A DNA stretch of 32,667 bases, taken from the NCBI GenBank assembly GCA_964410065.1, contig CAYPFO010000034.1:1-32667 (forward strand), given 5' to 3'. The position numbers were made by a program, and so were the translations under genes. Under the pieces are notes generated by a model, which worked only from the letters and a program-made list of their open reading frames with translations, was not told the DNA's origin and did no database searches. Of this stretch, positions 16,880-28,647 are shown in pieces (the first letter of the stretch is position 1; each line of letters opens with the position of its first letter). This stretch comes from Serpens sp964410065. GTDB lineage: Bacteria > Pseudomonadota > Gammaproteobacteria > Pseudomonadales > Pseudomonadaceae.

Positions 16880-19129
16880 CTACGGCGCTCGCTGCCGCTT
16901 GGCCTCAATGATGTTGGGCAGCTGGGCAATGCGCCCCAGCAGCCGGCCCAGGGAATCGAGACCGGGGATTTCGATGGTCAGGGACATCAGCGCGGTGTTG
17001 TCTTCCTTGTTGGAATGGGTGTTCACCGCCAGCACGTTGATCTTCTCGTTGAGCAGCATCTGCGACACATCGCGCAGCAGCCCGGATCGGTCATAGGCAC
17101 GGATGATGATGTCCACGGGATAGGTCTGCACCGGCACCGGGCCCCAGCTGACCTGGATGATGCGCTCAGGCTCGCGGCTGGCCAGCTGCAGCACCGCGGC
17201 GCAATCCTGACGGTGAATGCTCACCCCGCGCCCCACCGTGATGTAGCCAACAATCGGGTCGCCTGGCAGCGGCTGGCAGCAGCCGGCCATTTGAGTCAGC
17301 AGGTTGCCCACGCCCTGGATCTGGATATCGCCGCGCTTGCCGGGTTTTGGCGTGCCGGTGACCCGGCGGGGAATCAGTTCCAGCTGGCCATAGTCACGGT
17401 CCGGCTCGACCAGTTGCTGCGCCAGATTGACCAGATGCGCCAGACGCAGGTCGCCAGCCCCCAGGGCGGCATACATGTCTTCGGCCGTTTTCAGGTTGGC
17501 CTTTTCCGCCAACCGTTGGTAATCCACCTGCCCCAGCGCCAGCCGCGCCAACTCGCGCTCAAGCATGGTCTTGCCGGCCGCGACGTTCTGGTCACGGGCC
17601 TGCAGCTTGAACCAATGAATGATCTTGGCCCGCGAGCGCGAGGTGGTCACGTACCCCAGGTTGGGGTTGAGCCAGTCGCGGCTCGGCGCCCCGCCCTGCT
17701 TGCTGGCAATGATCTCGACCTGCTCGCCGGTCTGCAGGGTGTAGGTGAGCGGCACGATCCGGCCGTTGACCTTGGCGCCCCGGCAGTTGTGACCGATCTC
17801 AGTGTGAACGCGGTAGGCAAAATCCAGCGGCGTGGCGCCCTTGGGCAAGTCGATGGCGTGACCGTCGGGGGTAAACACATACACCCGGTCCGGCTCGATA
17901 TCCACACGCAACTGCTCGGCCAGGCCACCGATATCGCCAAGCTCCTCATGCCACTCGAGCACCTGACGCAGCCAGGCGATCTTCTCTTCATAGTGGCTGG
18001 AGCTGGCATTGGTGTCGGTACCCTTGTAACGCCAGTGCGCGCAGACACCCAGCTCGGCCTCTTCGTGCATGGCGTGGCTGCGAATCTGCACTTCCAGTAC
18101 CTTGCCGTCCGGGCCGATGACCGCCGTGTGCAGCGAGCGGTAGCCATTTTCCTTGGGGTTGGCGATGTAGTCGTCGAACTCCTTGGGAATGTGCCGCCAC
18201 AAAGTGTGCACGATGCCCAGCGCCGTGTAGCAGTCGTGGATCTCCGGCACCAGCACGCGCACCGCGCGCACGTCGTAGATCTGGCTGAACTGCAGGCCTT
18301 TCTTCTGCATCTTTCGCCAGATGGAATAAATATGCTTGGCGCGCCCACTGAGATCGGCCTTGATGCCGGTGGCGGCCAGTTTTTCGCGCAGTTGGTCCAT
18401 CACGCTGGTGATGTACTGTTCGCGGTCCAGACGCCGCTCATGCAGCAACGTGGCGATCTTCTTGTACTGTTCGGGCTCCAGGTAGCGGAAGGAGAGGTCT
18501 TCCAGCTCCCACTTGATATGGCCAATCCCCAGGCGGTGTGCCAGCGGCGCGTAAATATCGAAGACTTCGCGGGCAACGCGGTGGCGCTTTTCATCGTCGG
18601 CATTCTTGACCGCACGGATCGCGCAGGTGCGCTCGGCCAGCTTGATCAGCGCCACGCGCACGTCATCGACCATGGCCACGAGCATCTTGCGCAGGTTTTC
18701 AACCTGGGCCTGGGTGCCGAGCACCAGCGAATCGCGCGGGTTCACACTGGCGCTGATCGCCGCCATGCGCAGCACGCCTTCGATCAGCTTGGCGACTACC
18801 GGACCGAAGTGCTTGGTCACGTCCTCAAGGCTGATCTTGTCTTCGCGCACGCCTCGATAAATGATCGCCGCCTCCAGCGAATCCTGGTCGATGCGCAGGT
18901 CGGCGAGAATCTCGGCGATTTCCAGGCCGGTGCGAAAACTGGATGTGCCCTCAGCCCATAGGTTCTTCGCCGCGTTGTCCTGCTGCTCGGCCGCATGGGC
19001 GAACTCGCAGGCGCGCTGCAAGCCGGCTCGGTCCAGCGCAGGATCGAGCTCGAGGATGTGATCCAGCCACGCTTCCAGATTGATGCTGCCATCGGTGTTG
19101 ATGGGCTGCTGCGCTCTGACCTGTACCAT
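16880..19129 (-). CDS. relA: GTP pyrophosphokinase RelA
   Basis: This 749-residue ribosome-associated enzyme makes (p)ppGpp when uncharged tRNA accumulates. The N-terminal hydrolase-like domain (about 50-185) lacks the catalytic HD pair: the region reads IIYRGVRED. That marks RelA and not SpoT. The synthetase domain (about 240-370) has EFDDYIANPKENGYRSLHT and HEEAELGVCAHWRYK. A TGS domain (about 405-465) starts with VFTPDGHAIDLPKGATPLDFA. A helical/zinc-finger region with CCQPLPGDPIVG follows, and an ACT domain fills the last 75 residues. It lies between rlmD and mazG as in other pseudomonads. Downstream genes may share its transcript. Confidence 0.98.
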   Translation of the reverse strand: MVQVRAQQPINTDGSINLEAWLDHILELDPALDRAGLQRACEFAHAAEQQDNAAKNLWAEGTSSFRTGLEIAEILADLRIDQDSLEAAIIYRGVREDKISLEDVTKHFGPVVAKLIEGVLRMAAISASVNPRDSLVLGTQAQVENLRKMLVAMVDDVRVALIKLAERTCAIRAVKNADDEKRHRVAREVFDIYAPLAHRLGIGHIKWELEDLSFRYLEPEQYKKIATLLHERRLDREQYITSVMDQLREKLAATGIKADLSGRAKHIYSIWRKMQKKGLQFSQIYDVRAVRVLVPEIHDCYTALGIVHTLWRHIPKEFDDYIANPKENGYRSLHTAVIGPDGKVLEVQIRSHAMHEEAELGVCAHWRYKGTDTNASSSHYEEKIAWLRQVLEWHEELGDIGGLAEQLRVDIEPDRVYVFTPDGHAIDLPKGATPLDFAYRVHTEIGHNCRGAKVNGRIVPLTYTLQTGEQVEIIASKQGGAPSRDWLNPNLGYVTTSRSRAKIIHWFKLQARDQNVAAGKTMLERELARLALGQVDYQRLAEKANLKTAEDMYAALGAGDLRLAHLVNLAQQLVEPDRDYGQLELIPRRVTGTPKPGKRGDIQIQGVGNLLTQMAGCCQPLPGDPIVGYITVGRGVSIHRQDCAAVLQLASREPERIIQVSWGPVPVQTYPVDIIIRAYDRSGLLRDVSQMLLNEKINVLAVNTHSNKEDNTALMSLTIEIPGLDSLGRLLGRIAQLPNIIEAKRQRAP

Positions 19130-19270
19130 TCTTACCTTCCCCTACGGCATGCGGACATACCCAAATAAAACGCCGGTCTTCGATACCCTACGGACGCTGG
19201 GAGCGCCACCGTGTTTGTCTCTGTCGAAGCGGTCTGCGCCACCTGTGATCGACGGAGTGGGCGACCCTCT

Positions 19271-20620
19271 CTACTTCTCGAACAATGCCATGGCCTCGAC
19301 ATGGGCGGTCTGCGGAAACATGTCGAGAATTCCGGCCCGCTGCAAGCGATAACCTTGCGTAACCAGCTCCACTGTATCCCGCGCAAGCGTGGCCGGATTA
19401 CAGGACACATACAGCACCCGCTCGGCGCCCAACGCCTTTATATGCCGCACCAGTTCACCGGCACCTTCGCGCGGCGGATCGAGCAGCACGGCGGGAAAAC
19501 CGCCCTTTGCCCACGGCGCCTCGGCAAGCGGGCTCGACAGATCGGCCTGGTAAACATGCACGTTTTCCAGACCGTTGTCGCGGGCATTCGCAGCCGCGCG
19601 ATCAACCATGCCTTGCACCCCTTCCACGCCGACCACGTCGCAGCCCAGGCGGGCCAAAGGCAAGGAAAAATTGCCCAGCCCGCTGAACAGATCAAGCACT
19701 CGCTCGCCAGGTTGCGGAGCCAGCCAAGCCAGAGCCTGGGCAATCATCGCCTCGTTCACCGGCGCGTTGACCTGGACAAAATCGCCCGGCCGATACGCCA
19801 GCTCTAGATCCCAATCGGCGAGACGATAGCCCAAACGTTCGGTGGCATCGACCGGCTGCGGCTCGCCCGTGCCGTGCAGCCAAAGTTGCGCGGCGTGACC
19901 TGTGCAAAAATTCTGCAAGCGCTGCAGGTCGTCGCCGCTCAAGGGCGCGGTATGGCGCACCAGAACAGCTTCGCTGGTGCCGCTAAAGAGCTCGACATGC
20001 CCTATATGCTGCGGCTTGCTCAACCCCTGCAAGACCGCCGGCAGCTCTCGCACAATCGGTTGCAAGGCCTGTACCAGCACAGGGCAGTCGCTGATGGCCA
20101 CGATGTCCTGGCTGGCGGCGGCGCGAAAGCCCACCGTCAGCTGTCGCGTCTTCACATCCCAACGCACGGCAATGCGTGCGCGGCGGCGATAACCAAGCTC
20201 TGGACCCACCAGCGGTGCCGCCCACTCCTCGGGCTGCAGATGGGCGAACTTGTCCAACTGCTCCGCCAGCGTGCGCTGTTTGAGGGCAATCTGCTCGCCA
20301 TGGGGCAAGTGTTGCAAGGTGCAGCCACCGCAGCGCCCGACATGGGGGCACGGCGCTTCACGGCGTTGGGGCGCAGCGGTTTGAATACGTTCGGCGCGCG
20401 CCTCCACCACCTGGGCATGGGCGCTCAGCACACGGGCTGCCACCTGCTCGCCGGGCAAGGCGCCGGACACGAACCAGGTACGCCCTTCGACAAAACCGAT
20501 GCCGCGACCGTCGTGGGCCAGGCGCTCGATCTGCACGAGCTGTTTCTTGCCCACGGGAACCTGCGCCGTTCGTGTGCCGCCGCTGGGCTGGAAACGCAGG
20601 CTGGAGGTGCGCTTGGGCAT
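19271..20620 (-). CDS. rlmD: 23S rRNA (uracil-1939-C5)-methyltransferase RlmD
   Basis: This 449-residue S-adenosylmethionine enzyme methylates U1939 of 23S rRNA. An N-terminal TRAM RNA-binding domain (about 20-80) is followed by the iron-sulfur site: cysteines in APCPHVGRCGGCTLQ plus the later ISDCPVL. The Rossmann methyltransferase domain has VLDLFSGLGNFSLPLA, DPPREGAGE and the catalytic cysteine in SCNPATLARD. The length is normal for the family. It is upstream of relA on the same strand, with a 141-base spacer in which no strong promoter is obvious. Confidence 0.96.
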   Translation of the reverse strand: MPKRTSSLRFQPSGGTRTAQVPVGKKQLVQIERLAHDGRGIGFVEGRTWFVSGALPGEQVAARVLSAHAQVVEARAERIQTAAPQRREAPCPHVGRCGGCTLQHLPHGEQIALKQRTLAEQLDKFAHLQPEEWAAPLVGPELGYRRRARIAVRWDVKTRQLTVGFRAAASQDIVAISDCPVLVQALQPIVRELPAVLQGLSKPQHIGHVELFSGTSEAVLVRHTAPLSGDDLQRLQNFCTGHAAQLWLHGTGEPQPVDATERLGYRLADWDLELAYRPGDFVQVNAPVNEAMIAQALAWLAPQPGERVLDLFSGLGNFSLPLARLGCDVVGVEGVQGMVDRAAANARDNGLENVHVYQADLSSPLAEAPWAKGGFPAVLLDPPREGAGELVRHIKALGAERVLYVSCNPATLARDTVELVTQGYRLQRAGILDMFPQTAHVEAMALFEK

Positions 20621-20704
20621 TATTGAAATCCGTTGAAAATCATTAAGAGGAAAAGCTCACTGTTCGGTACTGTTTTTGCTGCGATATTTTCAGCGCCTGA
20701 ACTC

Positions 20705-20820
20705 GTAGGGTGGATGTCGTTGTTGACATCCGCCACGGCCCCGCTCGGTGGATGCCATCCAATGGAGCGCCACCCGGTGGATCGCCACCCGGTGGATCGA
20801 TGAAGCGTGATCCACCCTAC
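20705..20820. repeat. GTGGAT-type palindromic repeat with two 15-bp units
   Basis: The 116-bp element is bounded by GTAGGGTGGAT and its inverted copy ATCCACCCTAC. Inside are two tandem copies of GCCACCCGGTGGATC (20769-20798). It lies upstream of rlmD. A close relative follows at 20908. Confidence 0.8.
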
Positions 20821-20907
20821 ATTCTTTTGGCTGCGACACTTTCAAGGCCTGAACCCGAGCATCGTCAGCAAGCTGGCTCCTGCAGGGGCGTGGGCGCTCC
20901 GTTATCC

Positions 20908-21067
20908 GTAGGGTGGATGTCGTTGTTTACATCCACCACGGCCCCGCTCGGTGGATGCCACCAGTGGATCGCCACCCGGTGGATCGCCACCCGGTGGATC
21001 GCCACCCGGTGGATCGCCACCCGGTGGACCGCCACCCGGTGGATCGATAAAGCGTGATCCACCCTAC
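20908..21067. repeat. GTGGAT-type palindromic repeat with expanded 15-bp units
   Basis: This copy has the same boundary palindrome as the element at 20705 but carries five tandem 15-bp units GCCACCCGGTGGATC (20971-21045, one with a T-to-C change) preceded by a 14-bp degenerate unit. The two copies together show unit-number change. The 20621-21097 spacer contains these two elements and no gene. Confidence 0.85.
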
Positions 21068-21097
21068 GTCTGCCCTGAGGCCGAAGCGTTAAACGTA

Positions 21098-22000
21098 TTA
21101 CTTCGGCTCGTCGTAAATGCCGGTCGACAGGTAACGATCACCCCGGTCACAAATGATCGCCACGATCACTGCGTTTTCCACTTCATGCGACAGACGCAGC
21201 GCTGCAGCCACCGCGCCGCCGGAGGAAACCCCGCAAAAGATGCCTTCCTCCCGAGCCAGACGACGCATCACGTCCTCTGCCTCGCGTTGCGCCATATCGA
21301 CGATACGGTCGACGCGGCTGGGCTCGAACACCTCGGGCAGGTATTCCTGTGGCCAGCGGCGAATGCCGGGAATCGCCGAGCCTTCCATCGGTTGCAAACC
21401 GACAATCTGCACCGCAGGGTTCTGTTCCTTGAGGTAGCGCGACACGCCCATGATGGTGCCGGTGGTGCCCATGGAGCTGATGAAGTGCGTGATGGTGCCC
21501 TGGGTCTGCTGCCAGATTTCCGGGCCAGTGCTCAGGTAATGAGCCTCCGGGTTATCGCCGTTGGCGAACTGGTCGAGCACCTTGCCCTTGCCGGCCGCCT
21601 GCATCGACAGCGCGAGATCGCGCGCGCCTTCCATGCCTTCTTCCTTAGTGACCAGGATCAACTGGGCGCCATAGGCGGACATTGCCGACTTGCGTTCAGC
21701 TGTGGAGTTGTCGGGCATGATCAGGATCATCTTGTAACCCTTGATCGCCGCCGCCATGGCCAGAGCGATGCCGGTATTGCCGGAGGTCGCCTCGATCAGC
21801 GTATCGCCGGGCTGGATATCACCGCGCAACTCGGCGCGGGTGATCATCGACAACGCCGGGCGGTCCTTCACGGAACCCGCCGGGTTATTGCCTTCCAGTT
21901 TGACCAGGATCGTGTTGGACGTCTCGCCGGGCAGGCGCTGCAGGCGAACCAGCGGGGTATTGCCGATGCATTCGGCGATGGTGGGGTACAACTGAGTCAT
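21098..22000 (-). CDS. cysM: Cysteine synthase B
   Basis: This 300-residue cytosolic PLP enzyme makes cysteine from O-acetylserine and sulfide or thiosulfate. The PLP lysine lies in NPAGSVKDRPALSMI (about 39-53) and the asparagine loop in EATSGNTGIALA. The phosphate-binding glycine loop is in SSMGTTGTIMGVSRY, and GVSSGGAVAAALRL follows near the C-terminus. The length and the start MTQLYPTIAECIGNTPLVRL fit CysM better than CysK. Its order with rlmD and relA is conserved in Pseudomonas. An inverted repeat GCCGAAG/CTTCGGC spans the stop codon and may assist termination weakly. Confidence 0.96.
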   Translation of the reverse strand: MTQLYPTIAECIGNTPLVRLQRLPGETSNTILVKLEGNNPAGSVKDRPALSMITRAELRGDIQPGDTLIEATSGNTGIALAMAAAIKGYKMILIMPDNSTAERKSAMSAYGAQLILVTKEEGMEGARDLALSMQAAGKGKVLDQFANGDNPEAHYLSTGPEIWQQTQGTITHFISSMGTTGTIMGVSRYLKEQNPAVQIVGLQPMEGSAIPGIRRWPQEYLPEVFEPSRVDRIVDMAQREAEDVMRRLAREEGIFCGVSSGGAVAAALRLSHEVENAVIVAIICDRGDRYLSTGIYDEPK

Positions 22001-22141
22001 TTAGGTGCTCGCAATCCAGACCCGGAAAAAAGGCGCCTATGATACCCGGCAAATCGGGGCGAGCTATATTGCAGAACACTTAGAGGTTATAGCTTGGCGG
22101 TATAAGCACAGAAAGATGATCAGGCTTAATCGGTAAAGGCC

Positions 22142-22276
22142 AATTTGATTCGCCTGAGCAATCACCCGCAAGCCAGACTCGCCGTTGCGACGTTCGCCGC
22201 AGCTTCCAGCACACTGTGGGTCACATCCTCGCTATTGCTGGAAGACTCGGAGCCAGGCGAATGAATTCGCCCCTAC
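22142..22276. repeat. Composite REP-like element with eroded left arm
   Basis: The right arm AGGCGAATGAATTCGCCCC at 22253-22271 is intact. The left arm is reduced to ATTTGATTCGCC. The core GTTGCGACG lies between. It occupies the 320-base spacer between cysM and argP, where I see no gene. Confidence 0.65.
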
Positions 22277-22320
22277 AACAGCAGCCCGCAGGCCACGGCT
22301 AAGGTGGTCACGGCAGGCGA

Positions 22321-23217
22321 TCATTCTGGCCGAGCAAGAATCCTGGGCGCGGCTTCGACGATCTGGCGCGAAAGGTTTTCCATGCGCGGCGACTGGACCT
22401 TCCATGTGTGCCAATACAAAGCCACGTCCCGTGGTGCATCGGGTGCCAGATCGATGATGTCGCCGCTGGCCAAATCATTTTTCAGCAGCAGTTCCGGCAC
22501 CATGCCGTAGCCGAGGCCGTAGCGGATGGCGTAATAGTGAGGCTCGGCACCGGGCACGAAATGGGTTGGATAGGAGCCCTCGGGCAGGCCGAAGCGCTGT
22601 AACAGGAATGCAGACTGCAAGCGGTCCTTGCGGGTGTAGGCCACCACCGGCGCCCGTCGGGCTGCGGCGCGGGTCAGGCCCTGGGGGAAAAATTGCTGAC
22701 GAAACCTGTCGTTGGCGACCAGCCGGTACCGCATGCTGCCAAGCGCCTCGGCGGTACATCCACGCATCGGCTTCGGCTCGGTGCTGATGCAGCCGATGGC
22801 CAAGCCGGTTTCCAGCAAGCTGTAGGTATGGTCCTGATCCTCTATAGCAAGGTCGAGCAACACCCGCTCGCGTATCAGCACCTCGGCCAGCGCCGGGAAA
22901 AACCAGGTGCCGAGGCTGTCGGCATTCAATGCGGCAACGACGATCAACGGCGCATCGCTTTGTTCAGCCAAGTCAGCAAGCAGGTCAGCCTCAAGCAGAG
23001 TGGCCCGGCGAAGGTACTGCAGCACCCGCTGCCCCACTTCCGTAGGCCGACAGGGCCGGCTTCGTACCACTAGAGCGTTGCCGAGGGTACTTTCAAGCGC
23101 CCGCACCCGCTGTGAAATCGCCGGCGGCGTCAGATGCAGACGCAACGCCGCCCGCTCGAAACTGCCGGTCTCGATCACACAGCGAAATGCTTCAGTCTGT
23201 TTTGGGTCCAGATTCAT
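22321..23217 (-). CDS. argP: ArgP-like LysR-family regulator
   Basis: This 298-residue regulator has an N-terminal winged helix-turn-helix (about 5-62, GSFERAALRLHLTPPAISQRVRALE) and a ligand-binding domain. Alignment by eye with ArgP is good through NADSLGTWFFPALAEVL, QGLTRAAARRAPVVAY, LPEGSYPTHFVPG and LASGDIIDL. ArgP senses lysine/arginine and usually activates an exporter gene (argO/lysE) beside it. No exporter is present here. The start is set at MNLDPKQTEAF (23217). A longer reading adds 26 residues from repeat-rich DNA without a family match. The target is therefore uncertain. Confidence 0.85.
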   Translation of the reverse strand: MNLDPKQTEAFRCVIETGSFERAALRLHLTPPAISQRVRALESTLGNALVVRSRPCRPTEVGQRVLQYLRRATLLEADLLADLAEQSDAPLIVVAALNADSLGTWFFPALAEVLIRERVLLDLAIEDQDHTYSLLETGLAIGCISTEPKPMRGCTAEALGSMRYRLVANDRFRQQFFPQGLTRAAARRAPVVAYTRKDRLQSAFLLQRFGLPEGSYPTHFVPGAEPHYYAIRYGLGYGMVPELLLKNDLASGDIIDLAPDAPRDVALYWHTWKVQSPRMENLSRQIVEAAPRILARPE

Positions 23218-23295
23218 AACGGTCCTATTTATGTTCACACCCACATGCCATGACCGTGATTGATTCAAAAAACACCGCGTGGCCTGGCCACACAA

Positions 23296-23870
23296 GTAAG
23301 GGCGAATTCATTCGCCATGGCACGGCCCATCCAGAACCGCATACGCTGCGACGAACACCACAGGTTTGGCCGAATCTGCACCACCGCGCTTGTCGCGGCA
23401 TCGGAATGGTCTGCAGGCACGGCGCCAGGCGAATGAATTCGCCCCTACCGGCAGATCCCGCGCTCGCCGCAAGCGATCTGTGCACCGTGCCGTGACTGCG
23501 ATCAGGCCCCAACCAACAGCGCCGCCTGCATCGCGGGCAAGTCGGCTCCTACAAAACCCGCATCCAAAACCTGGCCTCGCCCCTACCGGCAGATCCCGCG
23601 CTCGCCGCAAGCGATCTGTGCACCGTGCCGTGACCGCGATCAGGCCCCAACCAACAGCGCCGCCTGCATCGCGGATAAGTCCGCTTCTACAAACCCGCAA
23701 ACCCTGGCCAGACACCTGTAGGGGCGAGTTCATTCGCCATGGCACGGCCCATCCAGAACCGCATACGCTGCGACGAACACCACAGGTTTGGCCGAATCTG
23801 CACCACCGCGCTTGTCGCGGCATCGGAATGGTCTGCAGGCACGGCGCCAGGCGAATGAATTCGCCCCTAC
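23296..23870. repeat. Two composite REP-like elements in a 422-bp direct duplication
   Basis: Copies at 23296-23448 and 23718-23870 are nearly identical and exactly 422 bp apart. Each has arms GGGCGAATTCATTCGCC and GGCGAATGAATTCGCCCC and the core GCTGCGACGAAC. The inner part holds a perfect hairpin CCGCG-CTTGT-CGCGG. Confidence 0.8.
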
Positions 23871-24005
23871 CGGCAGATCCCGCGCTCGCCGCAAGCGATC
23901 TGTGCACCGTGCCGTGACTGCGATCAGGCCCCAACCAACAGCGCCGCCTGCATTGCGGACAAGTCCGCTCCTACAAAACCCGCATCCAAAACCTGTCGTC
24001 CTGCT
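23446..24005. repeat. Three copies of a 138-bp REP-related module
   Basis: TACCGGCAGATCCCGCGCTC begins modules at 23446, 23584 and 23868. Each continues through GCGATCTGTGCACCGTGCCG and ends with a REP-like GCGGACAAGTCCGC-type stem and CTACA. The first two are direct neighbours. Slight variants of the terminal stem (GCGGGCAAGTCGGC, GCGGATAAGTCCGC) are seen. Confidence 0.75.
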
Positions 24006-24052
24006 GCCTAGAGTCGCGGGCAGGTTCGTTTCTACATCCACAACCGCAGCCA

Positions 24053-24080
24053 CAGCGCCAGCGAATGAATTCGCCTCTAC
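24053..24080. repeat. Isolated right arm of the composite repeat
   Basis: AGCGCCAGCGAATGAATTCG followed by CCTCTAC is a single arm without a partner. The remaining 24081-24276 stretch is AT-richer and holds no gene that I can see. It is probably the promoter area of the TRIC gene. Confidence 0.55.
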
Positions 24081-24276
24081 GTTACCCGCTGCCCCCGAAT
24101 CGCTTAAAACTCCACTCCTAAAACCTCCAACTGTGCGGGCGGTCGCCCACCCCTCCATTAAAAAATATTTGTATACCCTAAAAAACCTTAGCTATGTTCA
24201 TTATCCCGCCGCATCCCCGATAATCGCGCCCTTTCTTGCGCATGGCTTCTCTGCATTCCGCGCAACTGGAGTTGTC

Positions 24277-24906
24277 ATGACCCCCTTGTTGTATGTCATT
24301 TATCTAATCGCCATCACTGCCGAAGCCATGTCGGGTGCCATCATGGGCATGCGACGGGGCATGGATTTGTTCGGCATCTGCCTGCTGGGCACGGTAACGG
24401 CCCTGGGCGGCGGCACCGCGCGCGACATTTTGCTCGGCCATTACCCGGTGGGATGGATCGCCCACCCCGAATACCTGACGTTCACCATCGGGGCGGCGAT
24501 CGTCACGGCGTTCATCGCCCGTCAACTGCATCACTTGCGCGGATTGTTTCTGGTGGTCGACGGCCTCGGCCTGGTGGCTTTCACCGTGATCGGCTGCGAT
24601 GTCGGCATGAGCATGGATGCGCACCCAACTATCGTGGTCCTGGCCGGGGTGATCACCGGGATTTTCGGCGGTTTGCTGCGCGACATCCTGTGCACCCAGG
24701 TGCCCATGGTATTGCAGCGCGAGCTGTACGCCACCGTCGCCCTGTTCACCGGCGTGCTTTATATCAGCCTGCTGTGGCTGGGCCTGGATAACCTGCAAGC
24801 ATCGGTGATTGCCCTATGCGCCGGCTTCACCTTGCGCATGCTCGCCATCGTGTTCAGCTGGAGACTGCCGAACTTCAATACCGAAGGCATCCGTGGGCTT
24901 GACTGA
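24277..24906 (+). CDS. TRIC/UPF0126 family inner-membrane protein
   Basis: This 209-residue protein has about seven hydrophobic segments and two internally repeated glycine-containing motifs, GGGTARDILLGH (about 48-59) and GGLLRDILCTQ (about 131-141). These are the hallmark of the UPF0126 / trimeric intracellular cation channel family (YicG-like). Bacterial members are trimeric channels, some linked to glycine transport. Specificity cannot be read from sequence. The ATG at 24277 is chosen because CTGGAG precedes it and the family starts with a membrane helix. A much longer frame upstream is made of repeat DNA. Confidence 0.88.
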   Translation: MTPLLYVIYLIAITAEAMSGAIMGMRRGMDLFGICLLGTVTALGGGTARDILLGHYPVGWIAHPEYLTFTIGAAIVTAFIARQLHHLRGLFLVVDGLGLVAFTVIGCDVGMSMDAHPTIVVLAGVITGIFGGLLRDILCTQVPMVLQRELYATVALFTGVLYISLLWLGLDNLQASVIALCAGFTLRMLAIVFSWRLPNFNTEGIRGLD

Positions 24907-25072
24907 GTTGACCTTGACCCCGTTTCAGGGGCAGCAATATTCACTGATCACAACGCGATGAAGTTAGCAGGTCTCTTGGAAAACCTGCTTCAGGCCGGCC
25001 TCCACACCTCTAGACTATGAACAGTCGACCGTTGGTCGCTACACTGCTGGCAACCATTTCAAGGGTATGACT

Positions 25073-27823
<2,751 letters not shown>

Positions 27824-27879
27824 CGAAGTCTGGCCTTAAAGCTTCGGCCCGAGGTCAGGCCTCCCACAATTGACTTGCC

Positions 27880-28060
27880 GGGCACGGTTTTCTGTGGGAG
27901 CTGCGACCCCTCAGCGAAGACGGCAGGCCGTAGGATGGAATCGCCGCAGGCGCTTCCGTCGTTTACCGCGCACCCACCCCAGGCCCAGACGCCAACCCCA
28001 AAAACCGCAACCGTCGGATTACGCCTTCGGCTAATCCAACCTACCAACGTGGGGCAACAG
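27880..28060. repeat. Mixed REP-like remnants downstream of gacS
   Basis: TTTCTGTGGGAGCTGCGACC (about 27887-27906) resembles a P. fluorescens-type REP. GTAGGATGGA at 27931 and its partner GGATTACGCCTTCGGC-TAATCCAACCTAC (about 28015-28044) form a separate palindromic pair. The whole 27824-28437 spacer is gene-free and made of such remnants. Confidence 0.55.
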
Positions 28061-28193
28061 AACGCGGATCGGGCCCGGGTGGTTGGCGTTTATCCAAGCC
28101 TCGGACGGTTGCCCGGGTCACTGCGCCAGGCACATATCTGCTGGGTGGGCCTGACGACGGGCTGGCCACACCTAACGCAGACACAGCCAAAAT

Positions 28194-28234
28194 CCCGTAC
28201 CCGAACTCAATTCCGTGCCACGGGCGAGGCCGCC
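28194..28234. repeat. Left direct repeat flanking hicAB
   Basis: This stretch, including CGAACTCAATTCCGTGCCAC and GGGCGAGGCCGCC, matches 29149-29190 in the same orientation at about 38 of 42 positions. The two copies bracket the hicAB pair. Confidence 0.65.
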
Positions 28235-28437
28235 TGCCCCTGGGCGATGTGTGATATCCGTAAAACTGCGGTCTCGCGAAGCACCAGGAGGAACCAGGCA
28301 ACTATTACCCGGCGGTCCACGCCCGCCGCGACCCTTCACAGCGTTGAAGGACATGTTTGCCGCCCACTGTATCAACTTCGCCCTAGCCATCCGTGTGTGC
28401 GGTGTGTATTTTTACGCAGACAGCAAAGGAGACGCTG

Positions 28438-28620
28438 ATGCGAAGCAGGGAGGTGATCGAATTGCTTGAGACGGATGGCTGGTATGAAGTGGCAGTGAAA
28501 GGTAGCCATCGCCAGTTCAAACATCCAGCAAAGCCAGGCAGGGTGACGGTCCCACACCCAAAGTCAGAAATGGCCAAGGGAACGCTCAACAGCATATTGA
28601 AACAAGCCGGCCTCAAGTGA
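28438..28620 (+). CDS. hicA: HicA family mRNA interferase toxin
   Basis: The 60-residue product matches HicA closely: MRSREVIELLETDGW, the catalytic histidine in GSHRQFKHP, PGRVTVPHP and the final GTLNSILKQAGL. HicA cleaves mRNA and is neutralised by HicB. The ATG at 28438 follows AAAGGAGAC, a strong Shine-Dalgarno. The earlier ATG would add 15 residues with no family match. It is followed 27 bases later by hicB, the usual toxin-first order of this system. Confidence 0.93.
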   Translation: MRSREVIELLETDGWYEVAVKGSHRQFKHPAKPGRVTVPHPKSEMAKGTLNSILKQAGLK

Positions 28621-28647
28621 GGCGGGTCAACCCTGGAGGGTCATAGC

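Noticed and set aside
16871..18961. A 696-codon plus-strand open frame
   Set aside because: It lies exactly opposite relA, whose protein matches its family over full length. It is a shadow of high-GC codon use.
20951..21060. Possible CRISPR array or PGG-repeat protein
   Set aside because: The 15-bp units are contiguous with no spacers, and the frame giving GGSPP repeats runs into sequence opposite cysM without a start signal.
23308..24158. Open frames on both strands through the REP cluster (up to 208 codons)
   Set aside because: They are translations of palindromic repeat arms (for example the recurring RRMNSPL or ANEFAPT peptides) and occur wherever the repeats occur.
23788..24276. N-terminal extension of the TRIC-family protein
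   Set aside because: The in-frame upstream part is repeat DNA. The family begins with the membrane helix encoded from 24277, and a ribosome-binding site lies just before it.
24916..24932. CCCC-GTTTCA-GGGG hairpin after the TRIC gene as a terminator
   Set aside because: The stem is only four to five base pairs and no T tract follows, so it was not listed.
28172..28390. A minus-strand frame of 72 codons upstream of hicA
   Set aside because: It overlaps REP-like remnants and has no ribosome-binding site or recognisable motif.
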